Source of the DNA: Mesorhizobium sp. M7A.F.Ca.US.008.03.1.1
Lineage (GTDB): Bacteria > Pseudomonadota > Alphaproteobacteria > Rhizobiales > Rhizobiaceae
Reading direction: 5' to 3'
Assembly: GCF_003997495.1 (NCBI RefSeq)
Contig: NZ_RZRU01000013.1
Span: 1-64,000, forward strand
Length of the DNA: 64,000 nt
Shown here: positions 37,015-45,915 of the stretch, in pieces
Position numbering within the stretch: position 1 is the stretch's first letter
Layout of the letters: each line of letters opens with the position of its first letter
Position numbers and translations under genes: made by a program
Notes under the pieces: generated by a model
Told to the model about the DNA's origin: nothing
Database searches by the model: none
What the model saw: the letters and a program-made list of their open reading frames with translations, nothing else

Positions 37015-39081
37015 GTGACCTGGGCGCGGTTGAAAGGCTATTTCGAGACGAGTTTAGCCGGATTGACGCAACCGACGCGCTCCGACTGGATTTTTGCCTT
37101 GCGCACCGTTTCAGCCGGCCTGATCGCGTTGCTGGCCGCCTATGCGTTGAAGCTCGACCATCCGCAATGGGCCATGATGACGGTGTTCATCGTCGCCCAG
37201 CCGGTTGCCGGCATGGTGCTGGCGAAGGGCTTCTACCGGCTGCTCGGCACGCTGGTCGGCGGCTTGGCCGCGATCGGCATCACCACCACATTTGGCACCG
37301 GCCCTTGGGTGCTGGTGACTGTGCTTGCCGTCTGGATCGGCATCTGCACCTTCGTCTCGTCGCTGCTGCGCAATCCGGAAGCCTATGGCGCAGCGCTTGC
37401 CGGCTACACCGCAATGATCATCGGCCTGCCTGCCTTCGGACAGCCGCACCTCGTCGTCGACCTTGCGGTCGCCCGTTGCGCCGAGATCGTGCTCGGCATT
37501 GTCTGCGCCGGCCTGACCAGCCGGCTGATCCTGCCGAAACTGGCCAGCAACGCCATCATTTCGCGCCTGAAACGCTGCATCCTCGATCTTGCCACCTATG
37601 CCGGCGGCGCGTTCTCCGGCGGCGACCCAGCAACACTGTCCGCGCTGCACCGAAAGCTGGTCACCGATACCCAGACGCTTGGCGAGATGCGCGCCTATGC
37701 CAGGCTCGAGGCGCCGAGCTTCGCGCCGCGCGCCCATCCGGTCCGGCGCACCATCGGACAACTGCTCTCCGCGCTCTCGGCGGCACGTGCGCTGCATTCG
37801 CACGCCGCTCCGAAGAATGCTGCGCTCATTCCCGTGCGCTCGGAACTGCAGTCGCTGGTCAGCGAGCTGGCCACGAAGCCCGGCGCGCTGGATGACACCA
37901 CGCCTTGGGTGGCGCGGCTCGACACCATCTCCGCCAAGGCCCGGCAAATGCCCGATGCCTCGACCGATCAGGGCGACGACAGGGTCGGCACTATCACCCG
38001 CCTGACCATTGCCGCCGATTTCGCCGATGCGCTCAAGCAGGTGCTGCGCGGCCTCGACGCCCTGCGCGCGCCTGCCACGCGCCCGGCCAGGGGCAGCAGG
38101 CAGCCCGCTCTGGTGGTGCATCGCGATTACGCCGGCGCATCGCGCAACGCGGTGCGCGCTGCGCTTGCCACGCTGCTGGTCGCGGCCTTCTGGCTGACGA
38201 CGAAATGGTCGGAAGCCGCCGGCACGGTCATTCTCGTTGCTGTCGTATCGAGCCTGTTTGCTGCTCGCCCCGACCCTGTGCAGGTCGCCTGGGGTTTCTT
38301 CAAGGGAACGCTTCTGGCGCTGCCGTTTGCCTTTTTCGTCGGTCAGATCGCATTGCCTGCCCTGCCCGGCTTCGGCTGGTTCACGCTGTTTGTCGTGCCC
38401 ATCCTTGTACCGACGGCACTGGCCATGGCCAATCCACGCTATGTCGGCGTGGCGACAGCCTTCGCCATCAACTTCCTCGCCTTCCTCAGTCCGCACCAGG
38501 CGATGACCTACGATCCCGGGCCCTTCTTCGCCGGTTCGGCGTCGATCCTTGTCGGCATCCTGCTGGCGATCGGTGTCTTCATCGTCGTGCTGCCAGCCGA
38601 TCCATGGCTCGCGGCCAACCGCATCGTGCGCGCCATGCGCGAGGATCTGGCGCGGCTTTGCCTGCATGAGCGGGTGCCGAGGCGGTCGGCCTTCGAGAGC
38701 CTCGCCTACGACCGCATCAACCAGTTGATGCCGCTGGTGCAGAATGCCGGTCAGAAGGGCGATGCGGTTCTGGGCGGCGGCGTCGCCGCCGTCACCGTCG
38801 GCCTGGAGGTCCTTCGGCTGCGCGATGCGAGCCAAAGCCATGCCATCCCATCCGAGACCGCGCTTTCGATCGCCAACTTCCTGAAGGGGCTGGCGCGCGA
38901 ACTGCTCTTCCGCGCCCCCGGCGATCCGCAGACCTCAACCGTCACCGTCGCCCGGCAATATGCGGCGAGCATTGCCCAACGAAACGGTACCGGCGAATTG
39001 CTGCAGATCGCGGCATCGTTGCGCATTATCGCCGCCGCGATGGAGGATTTTCCGGAGTTTTTCGCTAGCAACAGGCTTTAG
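37015..39081 (+). CDS. FUSC-family membrane transporter (AaeB-like)
   Basis: A 688-residue inner-membrane protein of the fusaric-acid-resistance/FUSC superfamily, related to the aromatic-acid exporter AaeB. It shows the family's duplicated layout: about six membrane helices (TVSAGLIALLAAYALKLDHPQWAMMTVF), a soluble middle part, a second set of helices starting near residue 380, and a soluble C-terminal part. Begins with GTG 37015 after GGAG. 45 bases after parE, possibly co-transcribed. The usual membrane-fusion partner gene (AaeA/EmrA-like) is not next to it. Substrate unknown. Confidence 0.85.
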   Translation: MTWARLKGYFETSLAGLTQPTRSDWIFALRTVSAGLIALLAAYALKLDHPQWAMMTVFIVAQPVAGMVLAKGFYRLLGTLVGGLAAIGITTTFGTGPWVLVTVLAVWIGICTFVSSLLRNPEAYGAALAGYTAMIIGLPAFGQPHLVVDLAVARCAEIVLGIVCAGLTSRLILPKLASNAIISRLKRCILDLATYAGGAFSGGDPATLSALHRKLVTDTQTLGEMRAYARLEAPSFAPRAHPVRRTIGQLLSALSAARALHSHAAPKNAALIPVRSELQSLVSELATKPGALDDTTPWVARLDTISAKARQMPDASTDQGDDRVGTITRLTIAADFADALKQVLRGLDALRAPATRPARGSRQPALVVHRDYAGASRNAVRAALATLLVAAFWLTTKWSEAAGTVILVAVVSSLFAARPDPVQVAWGFFKGTLLALPFAFFVGQIALPALPGFGWFTLFVVPILVPTALAMANPRYVGVATAFAINFLAFLSPHQAMTYDPGPFFAGSASILVGILLAIGVFIVVLPADPWLAANRIVRAMREDLARLCLHERVPRRSAFESLAYDRINQLMPLVQNAGQKGDAVLGGGVAAVTVGLEVLRLRDASQSHAIPSETALSIANFLKGLARELLFRAPGDPQTSTVTVARQYAASIAQRNGTGELLQIAASLRIIAAAMEDFPEFFASNRL

Positions 39082-39087
39082 CGAATG

Positions 39088-39545
39088 TCAGCGCTGGCTG
39101 GATCTGCGCATAGGCGTTCCCGTCTGGGCCGGCTTTGATTCATCGTCAAGATCGACCTTGAAGTGCTCCGCGACCCGTACGATAAGGCTCGAGATATTGT
39201 CTATGGCTTCCTGAAGCTTTGCCTTGTCAGGCGCACGAGGTATCTGGCCGGAAGGCAACGTATATCTGAAAGTGGTCGCATACGCCTCCAGCCAAACCAG
39301 TGACTTCAACGCCGTTTCTCGGCGTGATCGTCCGGAAATCGCCTCACAATCTTGTCCAGCTGATGTGCATCATGACGTTCGATGTGAATAGCCTCCGAGG
39401 TCGCCAACGCCCGGATTATCTGCTCAATCGCCTGTTGACTGAGATAGGCGGCGTTGCGAGACCCTGATGCAGCCAGAGTGCGTGCATCGCTGATACAGCC
39501 GTTCGCCAATCGAAGCGCGCTGGCGATGGTCCACTGGTCAGACAT
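39088..39545 (-). pseudogene. HEPN-domain protein, split by a frameshift
   Basis: Two overlapping frames together encode one HEPN protein of about 152 residues. The first (ATG 39545, stop at 39306, 79 residues) holds DARTLAASGSRNAAYLSQQAIEQIIRAL and the histidine-bearing RHDAHQLDKI. The second (39309-39088, 73 residues) holds the usual end of the domain, VWLEAYATTFRYTLPSG. One extra base in the AAA run near 39317 would join them as EKTALKSLVWLEAY. HEPN proteins of this kind are RNases paired with a nucleotidyltransferase antitoxin. Its start overlaps the antitoxin stop by eight bases. It may be a broken gene, a sequencing error, or less likely recoding. Low GC like its partner. Confidence 0.8.
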
Positions 39546-39876
39546 CCAGTCGACGCCCGTCCCGAGCAACATCATACGCGATCGTATTTCGCGAATCCCA
39601 GCTTGCAGCCAAAGCGCTCGATGTAGTGGACAGGATTGTCGCTGGAATTCCGATTTCGTGCTGGATTTCCCAGCCAATGAGCGGATCCAGTAGTTCCGGC
39701 CTAGCATCATCCGGCAAAGCAACGAGAATATCCCAGTCGCTATCGGGTCGATTGTCGCCCCGTGCTCGGCTGCCGAATAGCCAGATAGAATCAGGGTTCA
39801 GGCGAACCCGGATTTTATCGATCAGCGGCTTGATCTCGGCCGGCACCGTGAGACGCTTTGAGGATGGATGGCGCAT
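39538..39876 (-). CDS. MNT-type minimal nucleotidyltransferase antitoxin
   Basis: Polymerase-beta-like nucleotidyltransferase of 112 residues. The signature FGSRARGDNRPDSDWDI carries G35-S36 and the metal-binding D47 and D49, so it should be active. In MNT/HEPN modules this partner silences the HEPN RNase by attaching AMP to it. ATG 39876 is chosen as a promoter lies immediately upstream and the codons above are in it. GC in the pair is about 54 percent in sampled lines against about 64 in neighbours, which indicates horizontal transfer. Confidence 0.87.
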   Translation of the reverse strand: MRHPSSKRLTVPAEIKPLIDKIRVRLNPDSIWLFGSRARGDNRPDSDWDILVALPDDARPELLDPLIGWEIQHEIGIPATILSTTSSALAASWDSRNTIAYDVARDGRRLDV

Positions 39877-39882
39877 GCTCAA

Positions 39883-39911
39883 AACATAATACCAATTTTT
39901 TACGCCGACAA
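39883..39911 (-). promoter_or_regulatory. Promoter of the MNT/HEPN pair
   Basis: On the minus strand, -35 TTGTCG (39911-39906), a 17-base spacer and -10 TATGTT (39888-39883). The predicted transcription start falls on or within a base or two of the ATG at 39876, so the mRNA may be leaderless, consistent with the absence of a ribosome binding site. Confidence 0.5.
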
Positions 39912-39954
39912 CGCAATGGCATCGAAACCGTCTAGCCGTCAAAAGGAGCCCAAG

Positions 39955-41079
39955 TTAAGCCGCCGCTATCGCCAGCGCGTGGCCGCGCGCATTTTCGCGC
40001 AGCGCGTCGAGATGGATCGACTTGACCAAGGCGGCGAGATCACCCTCGGCGGATTGACCGCCCACTTCCTTGAGCATCAGCCAGCTTACCTCCTGCACAC
40101 CAGCGACGCGCTTGCCGTTGGCGACCTCGCGCCAGATCTTCAGCGCACGCAGGATGACGGCGTGCGTAGCGCCGGCGAGCCCGGCGCTGCGGAACAATGC
40201 CTGCAAGGCCACGTCGTGCCCTCCGGCCAGCAGCGCCCTCACACGTTGTTCGGACTGTTGGCTGAGCGCAACCAGCGCCGAGCCGAAGAAATCGACCTTG
40301 CCATGCGCGATGGTGCGGATGAGGAAGCTTGCGGTGAGGTCGCCACGCAGCCTGAGATGCTCGATCAGGGCCGCATGTTCTTCCGTGCGCGTGCCTTCGA
40401 TCAGCGTCACCGAAGCCTTGACGCAGGCATCGCGCATGACGCGGTCGGCTCGCGCCGCGCCCATCATCGCCATCACCAGTGGCGACGTTTTCAACATTTC
40501 GCCAAGCTTGACGAGCAGCATATGCCGGCAGTCGGCCGGCAGCCTGATATCCGATATCAGCGCCTCGCGCACCAGCGGCAGGTGCCCATGCCGTTCGGCC
40601 ATGCGGCGGAAGCTGAGCGAGGCGATGTCGGCGCCACTGTTGGCGAGTAGCACGGCGCAAGCGTCCGCCTCGCCGATCTCGGCGATGGCCGCCGACAGCG
40701 CCATCGAGACGAGTGGCCGGTCGGCGATCAATTTCTGTGTCGCCTTCGGACTTGAGGCCACGCGGTTGATCAGGTCGGCGTCGGTGAGCAGCGGCGAGCG
40801 CGCCAGCACCACGCCGGCGACTTCCGGCTGGTCGGAGGCCAGCACGCTGATGATCTGCATTGGCGCGTGGTGGCTCATCGACAGCGCCTCGGCCATCGCC
40901 AGCCGCACCTTCGACGAGGCATCGTCGAGCAACAGCGTCAGCGCCGCCTCGGCGGCGCAGCGGTCCTCGAAAGGCAATTCGGAATTGATGTAGGCCCGGG
41001 CCAGAGCGCTCGCCGCCGCGGCGCGCTCCGATACCTTGGCCGTGTAGATCCATTTCAGGAAATGCGAAACAACAACCAT
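39955..41079 (-). CDS. DUF2336 family protein
   Basis: A 374-residue helical protein with HEAT-like repeats, matching the DUF2336 family of alphaproteobacteria: FEDRCAAEAALTLLLDDASSKVRLAMAEALS, HHAPMQIISVLASDQPEVAGVVLARSPLLTD and AIAEIGEADACAVLLANSGADIA are its hallmark blocks. Function is not established; it is probably cytosolic, with no signal peptide or membrane helix. ATG 41079 (MVVVSHFLKW) is used because the open frame above it looks non-coding. It stands alone and is divergent from the MaoC gene. Confidence 0.82.
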   Translation of the reverse strand: MVVVSHFLKWIYTAKVSERAAAASALARAYINSELPFEDRCAAEAALTLLLDDASSKVRLAMAEALSMSHHAPMQIISVLASDQPEVAGVVLARSPLLTDADLINRVASSPKATQKLIADRPLVSMALSAAIAEIGEADACAVLLANSGADIASLSFRRMAERHGHLPLVREALISDIRLPADCRHMLLVKLGEMLKTSPLVMAMMGAARADRVMRDACVKASVTLIEGTRTEEHAALIEHLRLRGDLTASFLIRTIAHGKVDFFGSALVALSQQSEQRVRALLAGGHDVALQALFRSAGLAGATHAVILRALKIWREVANGKRVAGVQEVSWLMLKEVGGQSAEGDLAALVKSIHLDALRENARGHALAIAAA

Positions 41080-41231
41080 GCCCGTCTGCTTACGCCCCTT
41101 GCCGGAAGCTTCTGACCCCACTGACGACCGTAGGCAGAATTGGTTTACGAACCGTTCACCATGTTCATTAACTGGCTTGCGAGGCTGATTTGCAGCGCCT
41201 ATCAACCGTCAAGCACCTGGAGGAGAAAGAA

Positions 41232-41684
41232 ATGGCCGGACTTTATCTCGAAGAGTTCGTCGTCGGCCATGTCTTCCAGCACACGCTGCGCAAGACCGTC
41301 ACCGAAAGCGACAACATGCTGTTTTCGGTGATGACGCTGAACCCGCAGCCGCTGCACATCGACTTCGATTTCGCCGCCAAGAGCGAATGGGGCAAGCCGT
41401 TGGTCAATTCGCTGTTCACGCTCGGGCTGATGATCGGCATCTCGGTCAACGACATCACCGTCGGCACCACGGTGGCCAATCTCGGCATGAAGGAAACCGT
41501 GTTTCCGCATCCGGTCTTCCATGGCGACACAATCCGGGTCGAAACCACGGTTATCTCGGCGCGCGAGTCCAAGTCGAAACCCGATCGCGGCATCGTCGAA
41601 TTCGAGCATCGCGCCTACAACCAGCATGGCGATCTCGTCGCCAAATGCACGAGGCAAGCGATGATGCTGAAGAAGGCGGCTTGA
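41232..41684 (+). CDS. MaoC-family (hot-dog fold) acyl-CoA hydratase
   Basis: A 150-residue hot-dog-fold enzyme that would hydrate or dehydrate a CoA thioester. The hydratase 2 motif is present in N-P-Q-P-L-H-I-D-F-D-F-A-A form (NPQPLHIDFDFA), with the catalytic Asp/His positions, and LVNSLFTLGLMIG follows. A strong GGAGGAGAAAG decides ATG 41232. Two bases separate it from the CitE-like lyase gene, so the two probably act in sequence on the same CoA ester. Longer MaoC proteins such as mesaconyl-CoA hydratase share the motif but have two domains. Confidence 0.88.
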   Translation: MAGLYLEEFVVGHVFQHTLRKTVTESDNMLFSVMTLNPQPLHIDFDFAAKSEWGKPLVNSLFTLGLMIGISVNDITVGTTVANLGMKETVFPHPVFHGDTIRVETTVISARESKSKPDRGIVEFEHRAYNQHGDLVAKCTRQAMMLKKAA

Positions 41685-41686
41685 TC

Positions 41687-42568
41687 ATGCGCTCGCTGCT
41701 GTTCGTTCCGGGCGATTCGCAGAGGAAGCTGGAAAGGGGTTTTGGTGCCGGCGCCGACGTGGTCATCGTCGACCTTGAAGATTCCGTGGCGCCGCACAAC
41801 AAGGCGCCGGTGCGCGAGGTGGCGGCGCGCTTCATTGCGGAACACAGGGCGCAAACCGGCTCGGCGATCTATGTCAGGGTCAACGACCTGTCTACCGGGT
41901 TGACCGATGATGATCTGGCGGCGCTGGTTCCGGCGAAACCCGACGGCATCATGCTGCCCAAGTCGAACAGCGGCCAGGATGTGCAGCACCTCTCTGCAAA
42001 GCTCAGGGTGCGCGAGGCCGAAAACGGTCTGGCCGACGGCGCGATCAAGATCCTGCCGATCATCACCGAAACGCCGGCAGGCGTGCTGGCGGCGGCGACC
42101 TATGCCGGGACGAGCGCGCGGCTTGCCGGCCTCACCTGGGGCGCGGAAGACCTGTCGGCGGCGATCGGCTCGCGCACGGCCCGCGACGAGCATGGCCGCT
42201 ACACGGACGTGTTCCGCCACGCTCGCACGATGACCATACTCGCCGCTGGCGCGGCGGAGGTCGCGGCGATCGACACCGTCTTCCCGAATTTTCGCGACAT
42301 GACGGCCTTCCAAGCGGAATGCACCGAGGCCGAGCGCGATGGCTTCACCGGCAAGATGGCGATCCACCCCGATCAGGTGCCGGTCATCAACGCCGCCTTC
42401 ACGCCGTCGGCCGAGGCGGTGAGACAATCGGCGGCAATCGTCGCCGCGTTCGCGGCAGCGGGAAATCCCGGTGTCGTCGGCATCGACGGCAAGATGTTTG
42501 ACCGCCCGCACCTGCGGCTGGCGGAGCGGCTTCTGGCGCGTGCGAAGGCGGCAGGAGTTTTGGGTTAG
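41687..42568 (+). CDS. HpcH/HpaI (CitE-like) CoA-ester lyase
   Basis: TIM-barrel lyase of 293 residues in the citrate lyase beta/malyl-CoA lyase family. RSLLFVPGDSQRKLERG, VVIVDLEDSVAP and the metal-binding ETPAGVLAAATYAG, WGAEDLSAAIGSR and GFTGKMAIHPDQVPVIN are the family's conserved blocks. It would split or form a 3-hydroxyacyl-CoA such as citramalyl- or malyl-CoA. No citrate lyase alpha or gamma genes accompany it, so it is a stand-alone lyase rather than a citrate lyase subunit. Substrate inferred only from the MaoC partner. Its stop overlaps the convergent flavin reductase gene by four bases. Confidence 0.88.
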   Translation: MRSLLFVPGDSQRKLERGFGAGADVVIVDLEDSVAPHNKAPVREVAARFIAEHRAQTGSAIYVRVNDLSTGLTDDDLAALVPAKPDGIMLPKSNSGQDVQHLSAKLRVREAENGLADGAIKILPIITETPAGVLAAATYAGTSARLAGLTWGAEDLSAAIGSRTARDEHGRYTDVFRHARTMTILAAGAAEVAAIDTVFPNFRDMTAFQAECTEAERDGFTGKMAIHPDQVPVINAAFTPSAEAVRQSAAIVAAFAAAGNPGVVGIDGKMFDRPHLRLAERLLARAKAAGVLG

Positions 42569-43173
42569 TCCTTGTCCCAGCGCGGCCGGCGCATCGAAAA
42601 CACCTCGTCGACGCTGGCATAGTCCATATAGCCGAGACGGGCGACATTGCCGGCCTTGGTGATGTCGAACAGGCCGTCCGTCAGAAAGGCATCGTCGATG
42701 TGCACGCCGACCACTTCACCGGCGACGACGACCGCACTTGTCGGCGACCCGTCCAGCGCCTTTGGCCGAAAGACTTCCGTCACCCGGCATTCGAGCGCGG
42801 CAGGCGCCGCCGCCACGCGCGGCGGCCCGACGAGACGCGACGGCGCCATGGCGAGATCGGCATAGACGAACTCGTTGACGCCGCGCGGAGCATTGACCGA
42901 TGTGCGGTTCATCTTCTCCGCGAGATCGCGGCTGACGAGATTGGCGACGAACTCGCCGGTTTCCTGGGCGAAGGAGGCGCTGTCCTTCTCGCCCTCGGAG
43001 GAGAACCAGACGATGAAAGGCCGCGTCGAAACGGCATTGAAGAAGGAGTATGGAGCGAGGTTGATCTCACCAGCCCTGTTCAGTGTCGAAATCCAGCCGA
43101 TCGGACGCGGCGCCACGATCGCCTTCGAAGGGTCGTGCGGCAGGCCGTGGCCCTTTGAAGGCTCGTAAAACAT
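42565..43173 (-). CDS. Flavin reductase-like (DIM6/NTAB) FMN-binding protein
   Basis: A 202-residue FMN-binding split-barrel protein. The family hallmarks are visible: VAPRPIGWISTLNRAGEINLAPYSFFNAVS and PFIVWFSS near the N-terminus, KDSASFAQETGEFVANL in the middle. Members serve as flavin reductases or oxidoreductases of unknown substrate. Its start codon directly abuts the nitroreductase stop, so the two are one operon of flavin enzymes. Confidence 0.88.
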   Translation of the reverse strand: MFYEPSKGHGLPHDPSKAIVAPRPIGWISTLNRAGEINLAPYSFFNAVSTRPFIVWFSSEGEKDSASFAQETGEFVANLVSRDLAEKMNRTSVNAPRGVNEFVYADLAMAPSRLVGPPRVAAAPAALECRVTEVFRPKALDGSPTSAVVVAGEVVGVHIDDAFLTDGLFDITKAGNVARLGYMDYASVDEVFSMRRPRWDKD

Positions 43174-43758
43174 TCAGCCCGCCCACGGCCCCGAATAATC
43201 GCCGTAAAGCTTAGCCGGATCGGGTCGCGGCCGCTCAGGCGCCGGGCCGGCATATGAGCCGATATGGATGAAGCCGATGACCCGCTCCTGCGGCGCCAGC
43301 CCCAGCAGCGCCCTGCCCTCCGGCACATCCGAATACCAGTTGCTGATCATGTTGGTGCCATAGCCCAGCGCGTTGGCTGCTATCATCAGGTTCATCGCCG
43401 CCATGCCGCCCGACAAGAACATTTCCCATTGCGGGATTTTTGGGTTCTCCCTGGGAATAGACACGACGCCGATCACCAGCGGCGCGCGCGAGAACCGCGC
43501 CAGTTCCTGGTTGCGGCGGCCCTCCGGCAAGGACCCCTCCCGCTGCTCGGCAAGGGCTGCCAGTTGCCTGCCGATCTCGACGCGCGCGTCACCACGGTAG
43601 AGGACGAAGCGCCAGGGCTCCAATCGGCCATGGTCGGGCACCCGCGAGGCAGCAGTGATCATCGTCGCGATCTCCGCATCGCTCGGCGCCGGCTCCTTCA
43701 GATCAGGGATCGGTGCGGAGTTTCGGGTCAGCAGGAAATCGATGATCGGCGACGCCAT
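43174..43758 (-). CDS. Nitroreductase-family protein
   Basis: FMN-dependent nitroreductase family member of 194 residues, similar to the YdjA type. Conserved blocks: ITAASRVPDHGRLEPWRFVLYRGDAR at the FMN site, GGMAAMNLMIAANALGYGTNMISNW, and GLAPQERVIGFIHIGSYAG near the end. It reduces nitro or quinone compounds in the family; the natural substrate is not known. ATG 43758 (MASPIIDFLLTRNSAP) matches the usual start. Directly precedes the flavin reductase-like gene on the same strand. Confidence 0.9.
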   Translation of the reverse strand: MASPIIDFLLTRNSAPIPDLKEPAPSDAEIATMITAASRVPDHGRLEPWRFVLYRGDARVEIGRQLAALAEQREGSLPEGRRNQELARFSRAPLVIGVVSIPRENPKIPQWEMFLSGGMAAMNLMIAANALGYGTNMISNWYSDVPEGRALLGLAPQERVIGFIHIGSYAGPAPERPRPDPAKLYGDYSGPWAG

Positions 43759-43914
43759 GGGCGCAAGTCTCCTAGACATTCTGTTTGAGCTGAAGCGCAC
43801 CATCGGGAAATCGGGCGGATCGGGCATTGGCGCAGGATACGCCGGACGGAAGAGTCGTATCGATCGGACTCTTAAGCCTTGAAATTGCCACCGCCATGGG
43901 CTTCAACGCAAGGC

Positions 43915-44877
43915 ATGTTTGAGGGGACTGTCCGTCTTTTCCTGGTCTGGCTCGGCGCCCTGCTGTTGATGGCGCCGGTTTCGCTCGCCATGGCACAGAA
44001 CGTCGACGGTGTCAGCGACCTGAAGCTTCCGGGGATTTCGAGCTATGCGACGCCGAAAGGCGAGACGTCACTGGCGCTGAGCGGCGGCGGCGCCATCACG
44101 CTGTCCGCCCAGTTGACCGACAAGGGTTCCGACATCACGCGCGGCATCGTCTGGCGGGTCTTCAAGCCCGAAGCCGTCAACGGTAAATTGCCGATGGTCG
44201 CCTCGTCCCATGGCGGCACCGCCGTCTTCCAGCTCGAACCCGGCAGCTATCTGGTTCACGCCTCCTACGGCCGGGCTGGAGCCACCAAGCGCATCACTGT
44301 CGGCAAGGACGCAAAGCGCGAAAGTCTCGTGCTCGACGCCGGCGGCCTCAAGCTCGACGCCGTGCTGTCCGGCGGCGTGCGCATTCCACCGAAGAAGCTG
44401 CGCTTTTCGATCTACGAGGGCACCGCCGAGGCCAATGGCGACCGCGCGTTGATCATTCCCGATGTCGAGCCCAACAGCGTCGTGCGGCTCAACGCCGGCA
44501 TCTACCATGTCGTCTCGACTTACGGCGCGGTCAATGCGGTCATCCGCTCCGACATCCGCGTCGAGGCCGGCAAGCTGACCGAGGCCACCGTCGAGCATCA
44601 CGCCGCCGAAACCACGATGAAGCTGGTGCGCGAAACCGGTGGCGAGGCGATCGCCGATACGTCCTGGTCGCTGCTCAATGAATCCGGCGATCCGATCAAG
44701 GAAACCGTCGGCGCCTTCGCCTCGATGGTGCTGGCCGAGGGCGACTACACCATCATCGCCAAGAACCGCGACCGCATCTACCAGAAGGATTTTACGGTCG
44801 TGGCCGGGCAGAATCAGGAGATCGAGGTTCTGGCCACCGAGGCGGCGGCGATGGATCCCGAAGAGGGCGCGGATTAA
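43915..44877 (+). CDS. Secreted conserved hypothetical protein
   Basis: A 320-residue protein exported by a signal peptide (FLVWLGALLLMAPVSLAMAQ; cleavage likely after AMA). The mature part is made of repeated beta-rich units (FQLEPGSYLVHASYGRAGATKRITV, IYHVVSTYGAVNAVIRSDIRVEAGK, VLAEGDYTIIAKNRDRIYQKDFTV), each ending in a strand-turn-strand of the kind seen in Ig-like or carbohydrate-binding-like folds. No catalytic motif. ATG 43915 is used. I recognise the layout from rhizobial genomes but not a function. Confidence 0.75.
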   Translation: MFEGTVRLFLVWLGALLLMAPVSLAMAQNVDGVSDLKLPGISSYATPKGETSLALSGGGAITLSAQLTDKGSDITRGIVWRVFKPEAVNGKLPMVASSHGGTAVFQLEPGSYLVHASYGRAGATKRITVGKDAKRESLVLDAGGLKLDAVLSGGVRIPPKKLRFSIYEGTAEANGDRALIIPDVEPNSVVRLNAGIYHVVSTYGAVNAVIRSDIRVEAGKLTEATVEHHAAETTMKLVRETGGEAIADTSWSLLNESGDPIKETVGAFASMVLAEGDYTIIAKNRDRIYQKDFTVVAGQNQEIEVLATEAAAMDPEEGAD

Positions 44878-44892
44878 CCTTCGTTTCCTGGA

Positions 44893-45831
44893 TCAAGCCG
44901 CCAGCTTGGTCCGCGCCGGCAGGAACGGAATGCGGCGACGCGCCACGACTGGCGCCAGGTCGAACACGCCGCGATAAAGCCGATCGAGCAACGCCTTGCG
45001 GTCGCGCAATGGCTCCAGTTCGCTCCAGCCCAGCACCTCGCCGACGCGGACGTCGATCGCCCTGCCCGATAGCCGCGCGAATTCATGGATGAGCAGCGAA
45101 GTGCGCAGCGTCAGCGATGCCTTGCCGACGAATTTCGCCACCCGGCCGTCGCGCTCGGCCATGTTCATCGGCCCGCTGACCAGATGGAACAGCCTGCCGT
45201 TCTGCCCGGAAAAATGCATCGGAATGACCGACGCTTTTGCTTCCTGAATGAGACGCGCCGGAAACATTTTCCACGGCAGATCGCGCGCCCGGCCAAAACC
45301 TTTTGGCGCGGTGGCTACACCGCCGGCCGGAAACACCACGATGGTGACGCCCTCTTTCAACAGCCGCACCGCCTCATGGCGCACGGCCATGTTGTTCTTC
45401 ACCGCGTCCTTGGTCTCGGAAAAGTCGATCGGCAGCGAATAAGGCTCCATCTCGCGGATCTTGAGCAGATCCTTGTGGATCATGACCCGGAACGGACGGC
45501 CGAGCTGCTCGGCCAGCGACAGCACGGCGATACCGTCGCCGATACCGAACGGATGGTTGGCGACGATCACCAGCGGCGTGTCCGGCAACTGTGCAGGCGG
45601 CCACTGGTCAGCGGTCCGCACCCGGACGTCGATCAGGTCGAGCATGCGGCTGAACACGCGCTCGCCGGTCGGCACGACCTGGCGGCGCCAGAAATCATAA
45701 AGTGCTGTGTAGCGGTCGCGGCCCGAGAGGCCTTCTACCGAATGAATGAACCAGCGCGTCAGCGCCGGCTGGCGCGGATTGGCATAGGAAAGCTCGGGAA
45801 AGGGTCGTTCGCGCAATTTCAGTTTGAGCAT
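44893..45831 (-). CDS. Lysophospholipid acyltransferase-family protein
   Basis: A 312-residue 1-acyl-glycerol-phosphate-acyltransferase-like protein. The PlsC catalytic motif is NHPFGIGDG (H-x4-D), and FPAGGVATAPKGF is the substrate-binding block in place of the usual FPEGTRS. Such proteins acylate lysophospholipids or, as OlsA, lyso-ornithine lipid, at the inner membrane. No olsB is adjacent. It is convergent with the secreted protein gene and downstream of thrS, separated by a terminator. Confidence 0.87.
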   Translation of the reverse strand: MLKLKLRERPFPELSYANPRQPALTRWFIHSVEGLSGRDRYTALYDFWRRQVVPTGERVFSRMLDLIDVRVRTADQWPPAQLPDTPLVIVANHPFGIGDGIAVLSLAEQLGRPFRVMIHKDLLKIREMEPYSLPIDFSETKDAVKNNMAVRHEAVRLLKEGVTIVVFPAGGVATAPKGFGRARDLPWKMFPARLIQEAKASVIPMHFSGQNGRLFHLVSGPMNMAERDGRVAKFVGKASLTLRTSLLIHEFARLSGRAIDVRVGEVLGWSELEPLRDRKALLDRLYRGVFDLAPVVARRRIPFLPARTKLAA

Positions 45832-45868
45832 GAGGGCTGGTTACAAGGTCGGCGTGACAGGGATATGA

Positions 45869-45898
45869 AAATGGCGGTGGATCGCTCCACCGCCATTT
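45869..45898 (-). terminator. Rho-independent terminator of thrS
   Basis: AAATGGCGGTGGA and TCCACCGCCATTT form a perfect 13-base-pair stem around TCGC. On the minus strand the stem lies 18 bases after the thrS stop and ends in TTTTC, a short U-tract. It separates thrS from the acyltransferase gene. Confidence 0.82.
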
Positions 45899-45915
45899 GG
45901 TCGAAACGATACCGA

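Noticed and set aside
39306..39320. Programmed ribosomal frameshift in the HEPN gene
   Set aside because: The run GAGAAACGG has no X-XXY-YYZ slippery heptamer in the zero frame and no clear downstream stem. A lost base in the A run is simpler.
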